This document shows positions 43,442 through 55,420 of a stretch of 64,000 bases of DNA, one piece after another. The translations under genes and the position numbers were made by a program. Source of the stretch: Kuschelorhynchus macadamiae (lineage: Eukaryota; Arthropoda; Insecta; Coleoptera; Curculionidae); assembly GCA_030620095.1 (NCBI GenBank), contig JAUTXW010002471.1:45001-109000 (forward strand), in the 5' to 3' direction. Under the pieces are notes generated by a model. That model saw only the letters and a list, made by a program, of their open reading frames with translations. It made no database searches and was not told the origin of the DNA. Position 1 is the first letter of the stretch. Every line of letters begins with the position of its first letter.

Positions 43442-45013
43442 AATATGTTTTGGAAGGGCGGTTAGTTGCTAATTTACTCAGTACCGACAATAAGAAAATA
43501 TAACTGCGGCAATTGACATTATAGGTACAGGTAATCTGCCTTCTCCTCTTTAATATCAACAGATAAATTAAATATAAACAAAGGCATTGCTATTATATTG
43601 TATTGTAATTTATATTTTCGTATTCGAACAATTGCATGTGAATAATGAAAAGGTTAGAACATAATTTATATGGGTCCCTTTTATTCCTGAGAGTAAAATA
43701 TATAGTATGTTATTACATGAAAATAAGTAAGATACACTGATATTGATCTGATGGAAATTATGCAATATGATGGATTTATTATAATATATATTATTAATTG
43801 GTAGGAGTAAGAAGTGAGGGATAGAAAAACAAATTAATTTATCGGCAGGTCTTTCCACTGGCTGCTAGTGAAATATTGGACTATATAATCGTGTTAATAC
43901 CTTATAAATTAATTTTTACTTTCAAACATTTTGCTTGGGTTAAGAGCTCCTGAGGGGGGGGGGAATTTGCCCCCTTTGCTTCCCCTAATTACGCCACTGT
44001 TTAATCTAATCTCCAAATCGTCTAAACATATTGTTTATTAATTTCTACAAAAATCAATCAATATTCAGTTCACATTCCTGTTTCTGTTTTTTTGAATCGT
44101 TGGTAGATGGTACTACTATTATAGATCCGTCGAAAATTAAAAACATCGTTATTGGGTAGTCGAATCGTTTTCTACGTAACTAGGTATTCAGTTTTCGGCT
44201 TCGGTAGTGAAGCTCGAGTACCCGAGTAACGATATCGCGGATCATTTTTGTATTCGTTTTTTCGGACCCGAGCAAGTAACGAATACTAGAATAACGAATA
44301 GTTCCTTTTTTTACACCTATATTAGGTGACGTTAAAATGTAGTCGTTATTTTATTAACTCTTCTTACACATGTCACGCTTCTTCATAATTTTTCTTTAAA
44401 TTTTATGTTTTGGAGTGAAATTTTTACGATTTTCTTCGAGAAACCTTTAATTTTAAACATTTTAAAGTCAAGTAATCATAAATGTCATTAGGTTATGTGG
44501 GTTTTTTTGACAAAAACATCGACGTATTTGTGTTAAATTGCATTACTTTACTTTTTGATTTTATTTTGGTTAATATGTTTGTAAAGTTATGGAGTAGTAG
44601 TAGAAAATATTTAATTAAAAATATATATAATGTATCATTTTCTGAAATTGTCTTGTTTCTAAAGTGAGTATTACAATAACTGAATAGGTATAACACAAGA
44701 ATCATAAACCACACACGTTACGTTACACTTCTCGTAAGCGTAACGTACGCAGTTTCTCGCGGACCGCAAAAGTCAATGACCGGGTGAGTGACGCACTCCG
44801 GCCTTCTCAGTGTAAAGAGTTAGTATTAGTTACATTGCTCTGTAATAGAAATTTGCTTTTTAAGCATTGTTTCAGTATTCTTTGGTTTTACAAGTGGTAA
44901 TAGCTCACACCAGTTTGAAAAAGTGTTGTTCGCGCATAGTGAAACGTAATTAGCCAAGGAAATAATTAAAACTTCTTTTATAACTCATATATTTACTTCT
45001 GCAGAACAAAAAA
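43442..45013. other. No gene seen; one isolated transposon tip
   Basis: 43946-43999 reads, on the - strand, CAGTGGCGTAATTAGGGG and later a run of C: the end of a CAGTGGCG-type hAT element whose other end was not found. 44090-44310 contains several taacgaat motifs that suggest another element end. Confidence 0.45.
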
Positions 45014-45175
45014 CAATGTCTGGGAATATGTGTGCTTTGTATAATTGCAAAAATAGTTACAATACAAAAATCACTTGCCACGCGTAACTTTTCATAGATT
45101 TCCAAAATTAATTATTTGAAGAAACAGTGGGTACACCGCACCAGTGCAGTAGAAAAATGTTAGCTGTATTTGGAT
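45014..45175 (+). pseudogene. Degenerate THAP-like zinc finger
   Basis: Starts MSGNMCALYNCKNSYNTKI, with Cys-x4-Cys right after the start as in THAP domains. Changed frames then give FHRFPK and LKKQWVHRT, matching the FxRFP and W positions of the domain. The closing Cys and His were not found. It may be the start of a P-element-like or THAP host gene remnant. Weak evidence. Confidence 0.35.
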
Positions 45176-46382
45176 TCTTTATTATTTTTTTCGTAATATT
45201 GGAATATGTATTTCCTCTTTAAGTTTAGATGGAAGATAAAGCCACTAAATTTCCATCAAATGTTTCAATTAGTAAGACAAAAAAGGTTTTATTTTTTAAA
45301 GGTCTAGACTCACATTTTTTGCACACATTGCCGCCATTTTAGAACAATTTTTTCAAAAATTTCAGAGCCATAACCTTATGGTTCCTTTTTTATATGATGC
45401 TCTATTACAAATACTAAAGGAATTAAGAAAAAAAATCTTAAAAACACAAATTATGGATAAAGATCTCCAACAAATTTTAAAATTCAAATTTGATAAAGAT
45501 ATTCTTATATATACGTTTATAAAATATGTAACATGCTTAAAACCAAATATCATGCTTGATCAAGGAGTTTTACAGATAAGAAAGAGCCCAAAATATGTTA
45601 GAGTATTTGTACGAAAAAGAAATTGTAGAAAGAGTAGTTAACAGTATAGCCAGCTTCTAATAGATACCGATTTCATAAATTTATGCAATATACATAATCG
45701 AGGTACTCGATTAGACACATTTTTCTGCAATTTCTTACAAAACTTATCCGGATGCCCTTGACAACTTAAATCGCCGAAAAGAGAAAGAAAAAAATGATCT
45801 CGAAAAAAAGGGCCGAAAGTGAACTTTTAGAAAATAAAAAGAAAACTAGAAAAGGAAGCAGCATCCATGGAACTAAGACTGTATACAAGGTGTCAAAATA
45901 AGACTTCTTTAACATGATCGTATCCCTTTTATTTTAACGACATGTCGCAAGTTAATATTTACACCAAAGATGGCGCAGTACCAGACATTTTTAAAAGGAA
46001 TAACATGGCTGATTTTTGACAGCATAAATTACGAATTTTAAGCGATTAAGAAATGTACTTTCATATTAATAATTATGCCATATTAATTTTTTCATTAATG
46101 TAATACAAATCAGATATTTCTCGGTTTTATTTATAAATGCTTTGTTCAACTGCATTTTTTTACAACTCTTTAAATTAGAACATAGGCTTTTAAAAATGTA
46201 CACTTCTTCAGTTAGAGTTACCTTACTTGCTCTATTATAGCACTTCCTTTAATATTTTATATTTCTTATAAATTATATTTACGTTTAGTTTGATGAGTTT
46301 TGTGGGCTTTTTTGTAAGAAGTATAAATGGCTAAAATATTATTTGGAATTTTATTGAAATTTTCAGGGAAAACCTGGAAAAG
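45176..46382. other. No recognised gene
   Basis: A + strand frame at 45378-45641 is Lys/Ile/Leu-rich and matches nothing known. 45780-45870 is a Lys/Glu-rich coding-like stretch. Confidence 0.35.
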
Positions 46383-46965
46383 TCAGCGAATTTGTAATTC
46401 AGAATTTCTAAGAACCCTGCGTAAGCTTCGACAGGTAAAGAACATAGTTTTCATGATCAAAAAACGACTAGGAGTGAGCGCATGAACATCCTTAAAGTCA
46501 GAGCTCATGGCGGTTAAAGAGCGAGAATTTAAAATCGATTCTATCAATGTTATAAGGTTATAAAGTTCTTCATAGGCCAGAACTTGCTTACCTATAACAC
46601 GAATTAAATGCGTTTTAACAGCCTTAACCCCAGATTCCAATATTCCCTCAAAATGTGGAGGAGACGGATGCGAAAACACCCTATGGCGGGAAATATAGCG
46701 TTGCAAAGTAGCAAGAAATGTCTCAGTAGACATATCGGTAGCCAATTCTAAATGCATGGCTTTGGTAACCAGGCAAATAAAAAGGCAAATCTAGTCCTTG
46801 CATGTGTTAGAACCCCGTTGGCGATTAAAAGTAATAAAATAAAGACCAGCAAAATCAACGCCCGCATTTAAAAAACATTTGGCCTCTAAAATTCGAGAGC
46901 GAGGCAAATCACCCATTGGGGGTCGAACTGATTTGGGGGTTGGCCCGTTTTTTCCGATGATGAAA
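46383..46965 (-). pseudogene. BEL/Pao integrase remnant
   Basis: On the - strand: MGDLPRSRILEAKCFLNAGV, DFAGLYFI, then TKAMHLELATDMSTETFLAT and RYISRHR. A deletion removes the central catalytic Asp region, and coding resumes with PPHFEGILESGVKAVKTHL and LNSRSLTAMSSD ... LTPSRFL. This order is typical of BEL/Pao integrases. The frame changes once near 46780. Confidence 0.82.
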
Positions 46966-48310
46966 ATACAACATTTTTGGGTGAGTAAGAACTGGTTAGT
47001 ACAGCATGTAAATATTTTACATGGTAAAAATTAATGATAAGGGTAGTTAAAAGACTTTGACGGGCCAACAGACCACAGGATCAATAAAAAAAACTTAACT
47101 TGCGAATAGGTTTAGAAAGGATTTTACCATTAATTTTATTTTTAAAATAAGTTTGTTGGGAAAATTTTATCAACAACAAAGCCTCGTGAAGTTCAATAGT
47201 AGATAACGATTCCATTTTTTTTTGTCCTATTTATTTTTTTTGTTATTTATAAAACGAAAAATATAGGAAGGAACGCATTGAAGCGTAGTAAACGTAGTTA
47301 ACTCACACGACCATAGTTTTTGTAAAGAACTGGGACCAATATACCGAGAGGATAAAAGACTCGGGCCAACTCTAATAAAAGGTTGCGTTTGCTACAGGGT
47401 CAATCCAAAAAACTGACTGAAAAAAAAATCACTAGCTGGATTCCAATGTAACCCTAAAACCTTTACAGCGGTGTTTTCAGGTTCGAAATTAAATCAGCTA
47501 GAATGAGTTGACAAGTGGTCAGAGCTAACGTGGTTAAGCAATGAAGGCTCATTACTTCACCATATAGGAATGCGAGCAAAAGGGCGTGTGCGAAAGGAAC
47601 TGGAAGTATGAAGGCGAGTGCGAATAGAAGCGCAAGTAAAAATGCGAGCGGGAATACAAGTGCGAGTTGAAGTGCGATGAGTAGTACGAGAGATGAGCGA
47701 GTGCGAATGGGAGTGGGAGTACGACTATTTTCTGATGTGTTACAAAGTAATGCGTTTGTTCGCTGGTTGTCCGACAACATAAATTTTCCCATGAAAATAT
47801 ACCTATCTGAAAATAGTATTCAGAGCGTCAGGTTCGTTTAAATTGCCTTGATGCGGTCATTTTAAAGAATGTATAAAAATAAGTCACTGCCAAGTAAAAT
47901 GTAAACTTTGCCTGGTTTAAAAAAATGTTTATCTGCGAGTTTTAAATTTTTATTATGCGCCCAAGAATCGGAAGAAAAAGAAACCGAGGCCAAATCTTAT
48001 ATAAAATTACTGCATCCGTCACTAGAACCAAGACTGGCCTGCCCTGCCGGCCTTATGACGAGCGTAACACTTCCATTATTCAACACCTAAATGTTTGAGG
48101 CATCTTTTTATTGTCTACAGCGTCAATAAGCGCGGTAGATAGCAAAACACTTTTACCCGTTACGCCTGCTGTATATAACGTGTTACTACAATAATTACTA
48201 ATTGGGGGTTTGATTTCCGAATTTTTAGAATTGTTATTGCTCTGACTACAATCAGAAAGAGAATTAGACATTTCTTACGTATTTTGATTGTGCTTACTAG
48301 GCGTATTAGA
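46966..48310 (-). pseudogene. BEL/Pao protease region and decayed pol
   Basis: At 48080-48271 the - strand gives VLLSTALIDAVDNKKMPQTF, the sequence before the retroviral-type aspartic protease. A frame change brings DLAS and PGKVYILLGSDLFLYIL, conserved downstream of the active site. The reverse transcriptase and RNase H are almost entirely missing. A hexamer-like minisatellite at 47565-47725 fills part of the gap. Confidence 0.65.
47565..47725. repeat. Degenerate hexamer-like minisatellite
   Basis: Repeating gcgag / aagtgcga units on the + strand with a basic period of 6 bp. It gives alternating Ala, Leu and Phe on the - strand. Confidence 0.6.
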
Positions 48311-49133
48311 AACTTCTGATTTGGAAAATATAGCAACCTATGATAATGTTTATGACAAGTTCCGAAGATGCCTGTACCTGTAATTCAAATTTTGTAATAA
48401 GAGATTTATCTAACTTTTTGAATAACATCATTACAATAATGAAATCCCACTGCTCTGTGTGGAAGCTCAAAACCTTGAGGGCTGATAGATTTTCAGAAAA
48501 AGTGTCTAAAAGAGTGCGTAACGACGTTAAATTTTCAGAAGTAGCCATTTCACAATTATCAACCGCATGCCAATGTTCCTGAGTGCGTAGCCGTTTATTT
48601 GAATACCTTTGAACCAGTGTATCATATGCTATTATGTAATTGTAATGGGTTAATGGTATCGCACGAATCAAAGCCAATGGTTGTCTTTCTGGAAAGGACA
48701 CCAAATAATCAGAACGTTCAATGTCCGAGAGTGACGAATTTTCATGGACCAAAGCATTGTATAGATCTAAAAAGGACTGAAAGGTCTTATAGTCACCCTA
48801 AAATTTCAGTAAACGAACTTAAATTTTTTACAGAAAAAGAGCGATTCAAATTAGGGTTTGAAATATTTGAATTACTAACTTGAGTTTCAAACAAATAACT
48901 AAAAACGCTTAAAAAACACCGTCTAATCGTTTCCTCTATGTCTACATTTGAATCTTCGTCACTTAACAGCCACACAATACCCTGATGGTGATCAGAAAAT
49001 TGGGCCCTAAGCTAGCCCATTTCCAAATATTAGGCCTTAAATATTTTTTTTCCGAACTGTCTGCCTGTGCTCACTCGGCCAAGTTACGTAAATGGGAAAT
49101 ATCGTCTAAAACGGTGTGTCTAGAAAATTTCAT
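48306..49133 (-). pseudogene. BEL/Pao gag remnant
   Basis: Starts at an ATG at 49133 (MKFSRHTVLDDISHL) with an early in-frame stop. A second stretch covers WLLSDEDSNVDIEETIRRCF. The best-kept part is VHENSSLSDIERSDYLVSF, LALIRAIPLTHYNYIIAYD and LVQRYSNKRL ... EHWHAV, the typical Gag core (DUF1759-like) of BEL/Pao elements. Frame changes occur near 48790 and 48970. LTRs for this element were not recognised. Confidence 0.78.
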
Positions 49134-52100
49134 TTTCTTCAATTTAGCAGCGTTAGATATTTAAAAAAAAATATTTTTTAGTAGTAGAAAATAAAAGGAA
49201 GGATCTACTCGAAAAGTATTAAAAAGGATTAAGTAAAAAAAAAATTAGCGGCATTAACGAATCTGCACAATAATAAAAACTATAAATTAGCTTTACTGTA
49301 AAAAACAGTTTCATGCGTTAAAGCCAATAATTTCAAGGCTATTGATAGCTGCTTGATGTTTCGAAAAGAAAATAAAATACATTTGTAAATTTAGCTTATT
49401 TTAACGGAAACTGTTTAATAATAATCAAATTCAATTGAAATGCGAATCAGATTAATTTATGAAAAACAGTAACTGACCAAATCAAAAACTAGGTGAATTC
49501 AATATGCAAAAACTATGAATTCAAAACAATAATTAATTAATAATTTTAAGTCAAAAAACAAAATGCGATTCTTGGTTACTTATTCGACAATATATACCTA
49601 TACGTGAATTATAATCAATATAAGATTAAAACAAATTTCAATCTAAATTTAAAAGAGAAAAAAATCCATAATCGCGGTGTAAAGGAACCAAAAAATGTAG
49701 AATAATCTTACGATTACTCTAAGCTCAAGAGATAGTTGTATCATTAATTGCATAATCAAATATTGAATTTAAAATTAATTAAAATGCGTTAAGTAACTAA
49801 TATTAAATAAAATAAAAATATACCACAATATAAAGCGTTGAGATAGGAGATCAGTTTAAGATTATATAGCGGACTGGATTGGAAGACTTCATCATCGTTC
49901 CTCGATCCTGGCGATTCGTATCTCTCGGAGTGATTAAATACGCGGATGGTAAGAAAAATGAGTGTAAAAATGCAGCTTATATATATTGCAGTATTAGAAC
50001 ATGACCTGCATATTGAATTTAACAATAATTTAGAAAATAAAAATAAAAGAACATTTATAAAATTCCCATGATATTTTGATCATATGCAGCTAAAACTTCG
50101 AAATGGAAGCATCTGTTTCCTATTAGTTTTATAACTTCAATAATTCTGATCATAGTAGACCGCCCGTCCGCTACCTCTTGATGACATTTGTTATACACAT
50201 CTAGATTTATTAAATGGACAGTAGAGTAACCTTATTTTCAACATTATGTTACCTGATATAAAATTCAAATTTTTAGGTTCGGTTTGGGTTTCATTTTTTT
50301 TTCGATCTCGGAAATCTCGTCAGCGTCCTTCACGTCACTGTTGGTGTTTGTTCTTGACGGAGACTGTGTTATTTTTGAAAAACTGTTAGCTTGGGCAATT
50401 TAGATGTTACTCGCTGCATGACTTGTTTCATTGCAAAAATAGTAATTATTTTCCACTCAATATTGAAAAATTACAGTAATCAGTAAAGCGATTACACATT
50501 CACTCACTTCATAAAGAAAATTCCTAGCACGTTGGTGGTGCGATGTTAGAGTTCGTGAGCGAGTGAATAAGCATAAGCCGCCTATAATATTTTATTAACC
50601 GAATTGTTAAATTTATTTAATAACATAAAGTATATCAATTTGCAAAAGGAATATTCAAATTCTAGTTTTTGTTGTTTTTTAAAGAGTAGTCAAAAGGGTA
50701 TAATTGAGTAATGCCGTGATTAATTATTTAAAAATCTATTGCAAGAAGTCAGTTTTAACGTCCGTACTTCTAGTCAATACTAAAATATTGAAATCACGAC
50801 TCATTTTCGTCCGTTTGGAGGAGTGATTTAACTGAAACTAGTTATTTAGATAAAAGGTTGCCATTTTATTAGCTACATTTTGACATAACATTTATGACAT
50901 CTGACCGCTAAAAAACGTTTATGTTCGTATTTTATTTTTTCTTAAAGATGCGCTTGAACTATAGAATCCTGTTTTGTTTGTGAAGTTTCATGTGATCTCT
51001 ATTGTTTATATTGCAAAAAGTTGTTTTTGTTATATAAAGTGCCTGAAAGGGCGTTTTTCTTGAATGTTCCGATGCACATTCCTATCGATGTTGAATTTTT
51101 ATTGTTTAAAAAAATCTATTGCGCAGCTAACAAAATGCACAGAAAACATATAGCTTTCACTGGTTTCGTTTGTCGAATTTGGGTTTATATTGGTAGATAG
51201 AACGTTGCTCGCTGTTGGGCTATTACTTTTTAAAAAGTAAAGTAATTACTTAGCTCATGAAAAATTCAAAAATTGTTTTCGTTATTGTTTTATGATCTGT
51301 ACCTATAGCGTAGGTTACAAGGAACAATGTCATTTTTGAGTTTTTTACATTATTTATTTATTTTTATTTTATTATTCAGTCGAGCGTCCGAATGATTTTG
51401 ACAAAATATTTTTTTGTAAATTGCATTTAGTTAATGAAAAACGTATGTTTTACCCATTGATAATGACATTACTATATAAGGTCTATGGTTTTACCTTTAT
51501 AACATATTGTGTATTGCTTAGGGAACATGGGGTTATGATTATTTTTTTTGTTTTTGATTTTTTTTCTGTGAAAGTTAAATTCCCTCGAAATTTGTGTTTT
51601 TAGAGCATCATGATACTGTGGATTTTTCGATGCGCAGCGTGGCATAACGAAGCATTGTGATTGGTTCTTGCCTTTGATACTATATATTTTAACAAACTGT
51701 GTAAGAAAAGGTACTATTGCATTTAGTAAAAAAAGAATTATTTTTGTTAAGTATTTATTTTCAAATATTGATATGTAAATATTATTACCATAGAATTCTC
51801 CACATTATTTTTCTTATTCTAGATTCCTTGACGTTTTATTGAAAATCCGTTTTATCAGGTAGCGTTCACTGAGTGGTTTTAATACAAAATAATAAAATAT
51901 TTGGCATAAACTAAGGAAGCTGCATCCTATGAATAAAGAAATAGCTCCGCCAACTGAAACTAAAAACAATAATATAGTAGTAACAGTACCCCATTAAAAT
52001 ATATTCTATACAAATACAGGTATTGAAACAATATTAGAAAAGGATGTATCTATTTAAAATGTATTTTCAATATAATTTCATTCTAAACAAATTTATAGGT

Positions 52101-52849
52101 GGCAATGGGTTGTCCTCCGCTAAAAAAATCCGAGAGACATTATTTTTTAAAAGTAAATTAAGGCAGTTCTCAAAAAAGAATTGTGACGAGCGTTGAATTT
52201 ACTATTACTAAGCATTTCAGATCATATGCTCTTGAAGTTTTTACCGCGATAATTCCCCCGGCATTCCGTGTTAACAATTAATATAGGAATATAATAAAAA
52301 TCTCGCTTTTTGGACAGCGACAGAAAAGAAGGAAACTCTGAAGGCCCATCAGGAAAATAAGGAACTAGGCCATTTTTTTTATTGTAGCACTTTGAGACCT
52401 CTTTATCCCTTGGAAAGTTTGAACCAGTCAAAGTTTACATTGCTAGATTCTCCGTAATATACATATAAGTAATTTTGTAAAAAATAAGCATCAGGATATC
52501 CAAAAATGGTTCTTATGATTTTTATCGTAAATATGATAGATTCTGAGATAAATCGATTTGAAGACACAATTAAAATTCTAATACTGACACGACATCTGTC
52601 GAGAAAAATCTGAAAATTGTGAACGCGTCGGGGAACTAAATTTATAATAACTCCACTAAAATTTTTTTTTATATTTAAAAAAAATAATTAAAAATGATAA
52701 TTGCGTGGCTTCAATATGGGATCGTTAATTTCCAAAATATAGATAAAAATGTTTAAATTTTTTTGCGGTTTTATATTTTAAGGTGGGTTCATGTAACTTT
52801 TTTTTCCCTTTCTTTCATTTGAGTATTAGTAATAAGAATATGATCAGCG
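49134..52849. other. Long stretch without a recognised gene
   Basis: AT-rich; no paired repeats found. A short - strand frame near 50273-50396 (AQANSFSKITQSPSRTNTNS and an acidic tail) has coding-like composition but no known match. Confidence 0.4.
49868..49975. repeat. Interspersed repeat shared with 14124-14237
   Basis: See 14124-14237. It lies about 730 bp upstream of the BEL/Pao gag start, so it could be part of that element's LTR, though 14124 has no BEL/Pao sequence beside it. Confidence 0.55.
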
Positions 52850-53090
52850 CCCCCTAGAGGGTCGGACGATCCGGACGTTTTTCCTGGGCGTATAAACAGT
52901 AACAGCACCCGAGCTAGAAACTCCGTTTGAATTCGGCATCCCGAAATGTATGTCAGTAACGACACCAGACAGACAAACCGACGGAATAGATAAAATATAT
53001 TTTTTTGTATCTGGGGACGCTAAAATGAGAAGATATGTAAAACCTGAGAGGGTGATTTTTTCAGGATTACAAAAATTGTATTTGAACATC
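52850..53090 (+). repeat. Interspersed repeat, copy 2 of 3
   Basis: Aligns with 958-1160 and 59915-60080. It includes cagacagaca, accgacgga, a gacgctaaaa block and tcaggattac. Confidence 0.5.
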
Positions 53091-53096
53091 ATGTAG

Positions 53097-53400
53097 TTTC
53101 GCCATTTTGAATTAGTACCACAATTTTACTAGTTCATCCTTACAGCACAGTTACTTATGGCACACAATTTGAAATCAATCCATTAAGTAGTAGTTCTTTC
53201 AGGATGAATTTTGAAATATTTTACTAAGCCGCCATTTTTTTTCGTCATCTTGAATTCGTATCAAAATTTTACCAGGTGATTCTTACATAATACTTATTTT
53301 TTTATGCAAAATTTGAGATAAATTAGGTGAGTAGTTTTATAATAATATTTTTTTTAACATTTCGTTAGGCCTCCATTTTGTTTCGCTATATTGGATTTTT
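53097..53400 (+). repeat. Degenerate tandem repeat, period about 140 bp
   Basis: A block like gccgccattttgtttcgcca begins near 53097, 53225 and 53370. Each is followed by a gaatt..tatcaaaattttacca stretch, then a caaaatttgagat or caatttgaaatca stretch. Two more units occur at 59706 and 59850. Confidence 0.65.
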
Positions 53401-53680
53401 TTTAATTGTCGTATAGAACACAACTTCAGTGGCAATCGGAGAAAAGTATATTAAAATAAATAAAACTTCTAGTTGAGATGCTGTTACTGTGCACTGCTTC
53501 TAGCGTATTTACTATTTACTAGAAACTAAACAAAATTGTAATCCATAATTCCAAAAAAAAAACATAAAAGAATGGCAGGTTTAATCAAATAAAAAAAGGC
53601 TAGGTACATATATTTACAGATGTATTCCCGCACCGGATAGAATAGAACGGCACGCGGGTGCATGAACGTGAACTCCTTAC

Positions 53681-54103
53681 TTGTTTGCAACAGGAATCGG
53701 AAGAAAAATTGACTTGTTTGTTTCCTTTAATGATAAAAGGGCGATTTTGTCACGCGCTATATCAAAAACTAAGAAAGCTGCAAACATTTTCTTTGTGTCA
53801 TCTTTCGTTTTACAAAAAAGTAGGATAGTGTTGTGCCAATCGCATTCCTTTATCATTATTATTAACGAAGTTACCCCACAAAAGCATAAACTAGACACAC
53901 TGTACACGATTTCTAAAGTGGGACTTTACAGCATCTTTAAAGTTTTTTTCATTATGGCTTCGAAACTACCGGCGTCATATCGATGCCTTAATTATTTTTT
54001 ACGCATCGACGGAATAAAACAACTAAAAAATCGTAGTCAGCTAGTTTGCGCTTTTAATCTTATGTCAGTTCTGCAACTCGCAAGAAAGAATTGCAGCATG
54101 TAA
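53681..54103 (+). CDS. Unrecognised 140-codon open frame
   Basis: Open from MFATGIGRKIDLFVSF to a stop at 54103. The opposite strand is also open over its first 230 bp. Length is unusual for such AT-rich DNA, but no domain is recognised. It lies directly upstream of a hAT remnant and may be decayed transposon sequence or chance. Confidence 0.15.
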   Translation: MFATGIGRKIDLFVSFNDKRAILSRAISKTKKAANIFFVSSFVLQKSRIVLCQSHSFIIIINEVTPQKHKLDTLYTISKVGLYSIFKVFFIMASKLPASYRCLNYFLRIDGIKQLKNRSQLVCAFNLMSVLQLARKNCSM

Positions 54104-54258
54104 AACGGCCTTTAGAAAAAAAATTGTATGCAACATTCGTTCGGATTTTTTCGCACATCGTTTCGCTCGGCACAAAACTTTCGAAGTCATGTCCGAAAAT
54201 CGTTCTTTACACACTTGTTACATAAATTAGTATTGTTTTACATTGTCTGGTTACCAGT

Positions 54259-55150
54259 AAAAAAGGCGAAGGCAGGAAAAGGATGCCAAAAGGCATAAAC
54301 AAGCTGGTGTTTTGAAAAAATATTTACAGGATATGTCTGATACTGCTAGTACAAAAAAAATGACGACTGCGCTGATCCACCATCGATATCGGTTACAAAC
54401 AAGAATACAGAATCATTAGAGAGTGACGATGATCAACAAATGGACGATATCCCTAAAGCAACGGAAATTGGCATCACTCCGCTACCAGATGAAAGCACCA
54501 ACTTGGCACTTATGGAAACCGAAGAAGTCACTCTACAAACTTTAAACACAGATCCCGCATTGTGGCCAACAATTTTAGAAGATGCTGAAAGAAGTTTTTT
54601 GATAAAGTAAGGTCCAACTAAACCATTGTACAATTATAAATTTCTTTCTGATGACAGTGGTCAAAAATCTAGCGCAAATTACTATCGAAGAATATTAAGC
54701 AATGGGGAGCAAGTTCTTAGAGTGTACCCGATTTCAAAAAATGGTGTAAACTGCTTTTGCTGCAAAAATTTCGGATTTGTTATCACTTCCCTTTTAAAAG
54801 GGAGTTTTAAGAGTTGGAAGGACCTTAATGATAAAAAAAAATAAACATTTTCAAAAATCATATTCAAGTTCTTAAATCGTGGTTAGAACTAAGTCAAAGG
54901 TTAAAGTTCTAATGCTGAAAGAAACCATTGGTACCAGGTGCTTTTAGGTATTGTAACAATTATTAAAATGCTTGTCAAATGTTGTATTGCTTTTCAAGGT
55001 ATAAATGATAAGTTGTTTCTACATTGAAAAGCAATACAACTTTTACAAAGCATTTTAATAATTGCGATAAGTTGTTTGGGCATAATAACGGGAACGTCCA
55101 TATTCACAACCTCTACTAAAATCTTTAACCGGAAAAATACCCATTATTGA
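54259..55150 (+). pseudogene. hAT transposase N-terminus (TTF/ZMYM-type) remnant
   Basis: Starts with a basic stretch (KRRRQEKDAKRHKQ) typical of these proteins. Then an acidic region leads to DPALWPTILEDAERSFLIK, followed after a stop by YYRRILSNGEQVLR and NCFCCKNFG, the TTF-type zinc-finger region. LKGSFKSWKDLND, HIQVLKSWLELSQRL and IIKMLVKCCIAFQGINDKL follow in changing frames. An inverted 41-bp copy interrupts this last part (54957-55064). The catalytic part is not seen, as the sequence ends near the next hAT element. Confidence 0.72.
54957..55064. repeat. Local inverted duplication (41-bp arms) in a hAT remnant
   Basis: Arm 54957-54997 is repeated in reverse at 55024-55064 with about 4 differences. 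The inverted copy is flanked by a direct repeat, gataagttgttt (55008-55019 and 55066-55077), as if inserted by template switching. Confidence 0.82.
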
Positions 55151-55420
55151 AGCAGTGAGAATAAAAAAAAGTTATGGAAGTTGCAAAATCAGAAAGAATT
55201 TCAGTAAATGTTTGGCGCGTGCGTGCTTTTATAGGTTCATACTTTTTTATCGAAATTTAAATTCCCAGTGTTACTTAGAGCTTTTAAATAACATTCAACA
55301 GCTTGTGGAAAATGAAGTGCCTCATTTTCAATGCCTAAACGAGCAAATTTAATTTAGCAAAATGATGGAGCTCCATATCACAGAAGTCAAAGAATAACCA
55401 ACCTTTTGAATGCACATTAT

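Noticed and set aside
44090..44310. Repeated taacgaat motifs as a regulatory array
   Set aside because: Irregular spacing and no second end; more likely a transposon subterminal region but not demonstrable.
48340..48883. + strand open frames in the BEL/Pao region
   Set aside because: Antisense of gag, which is clearly coded on the - strand.
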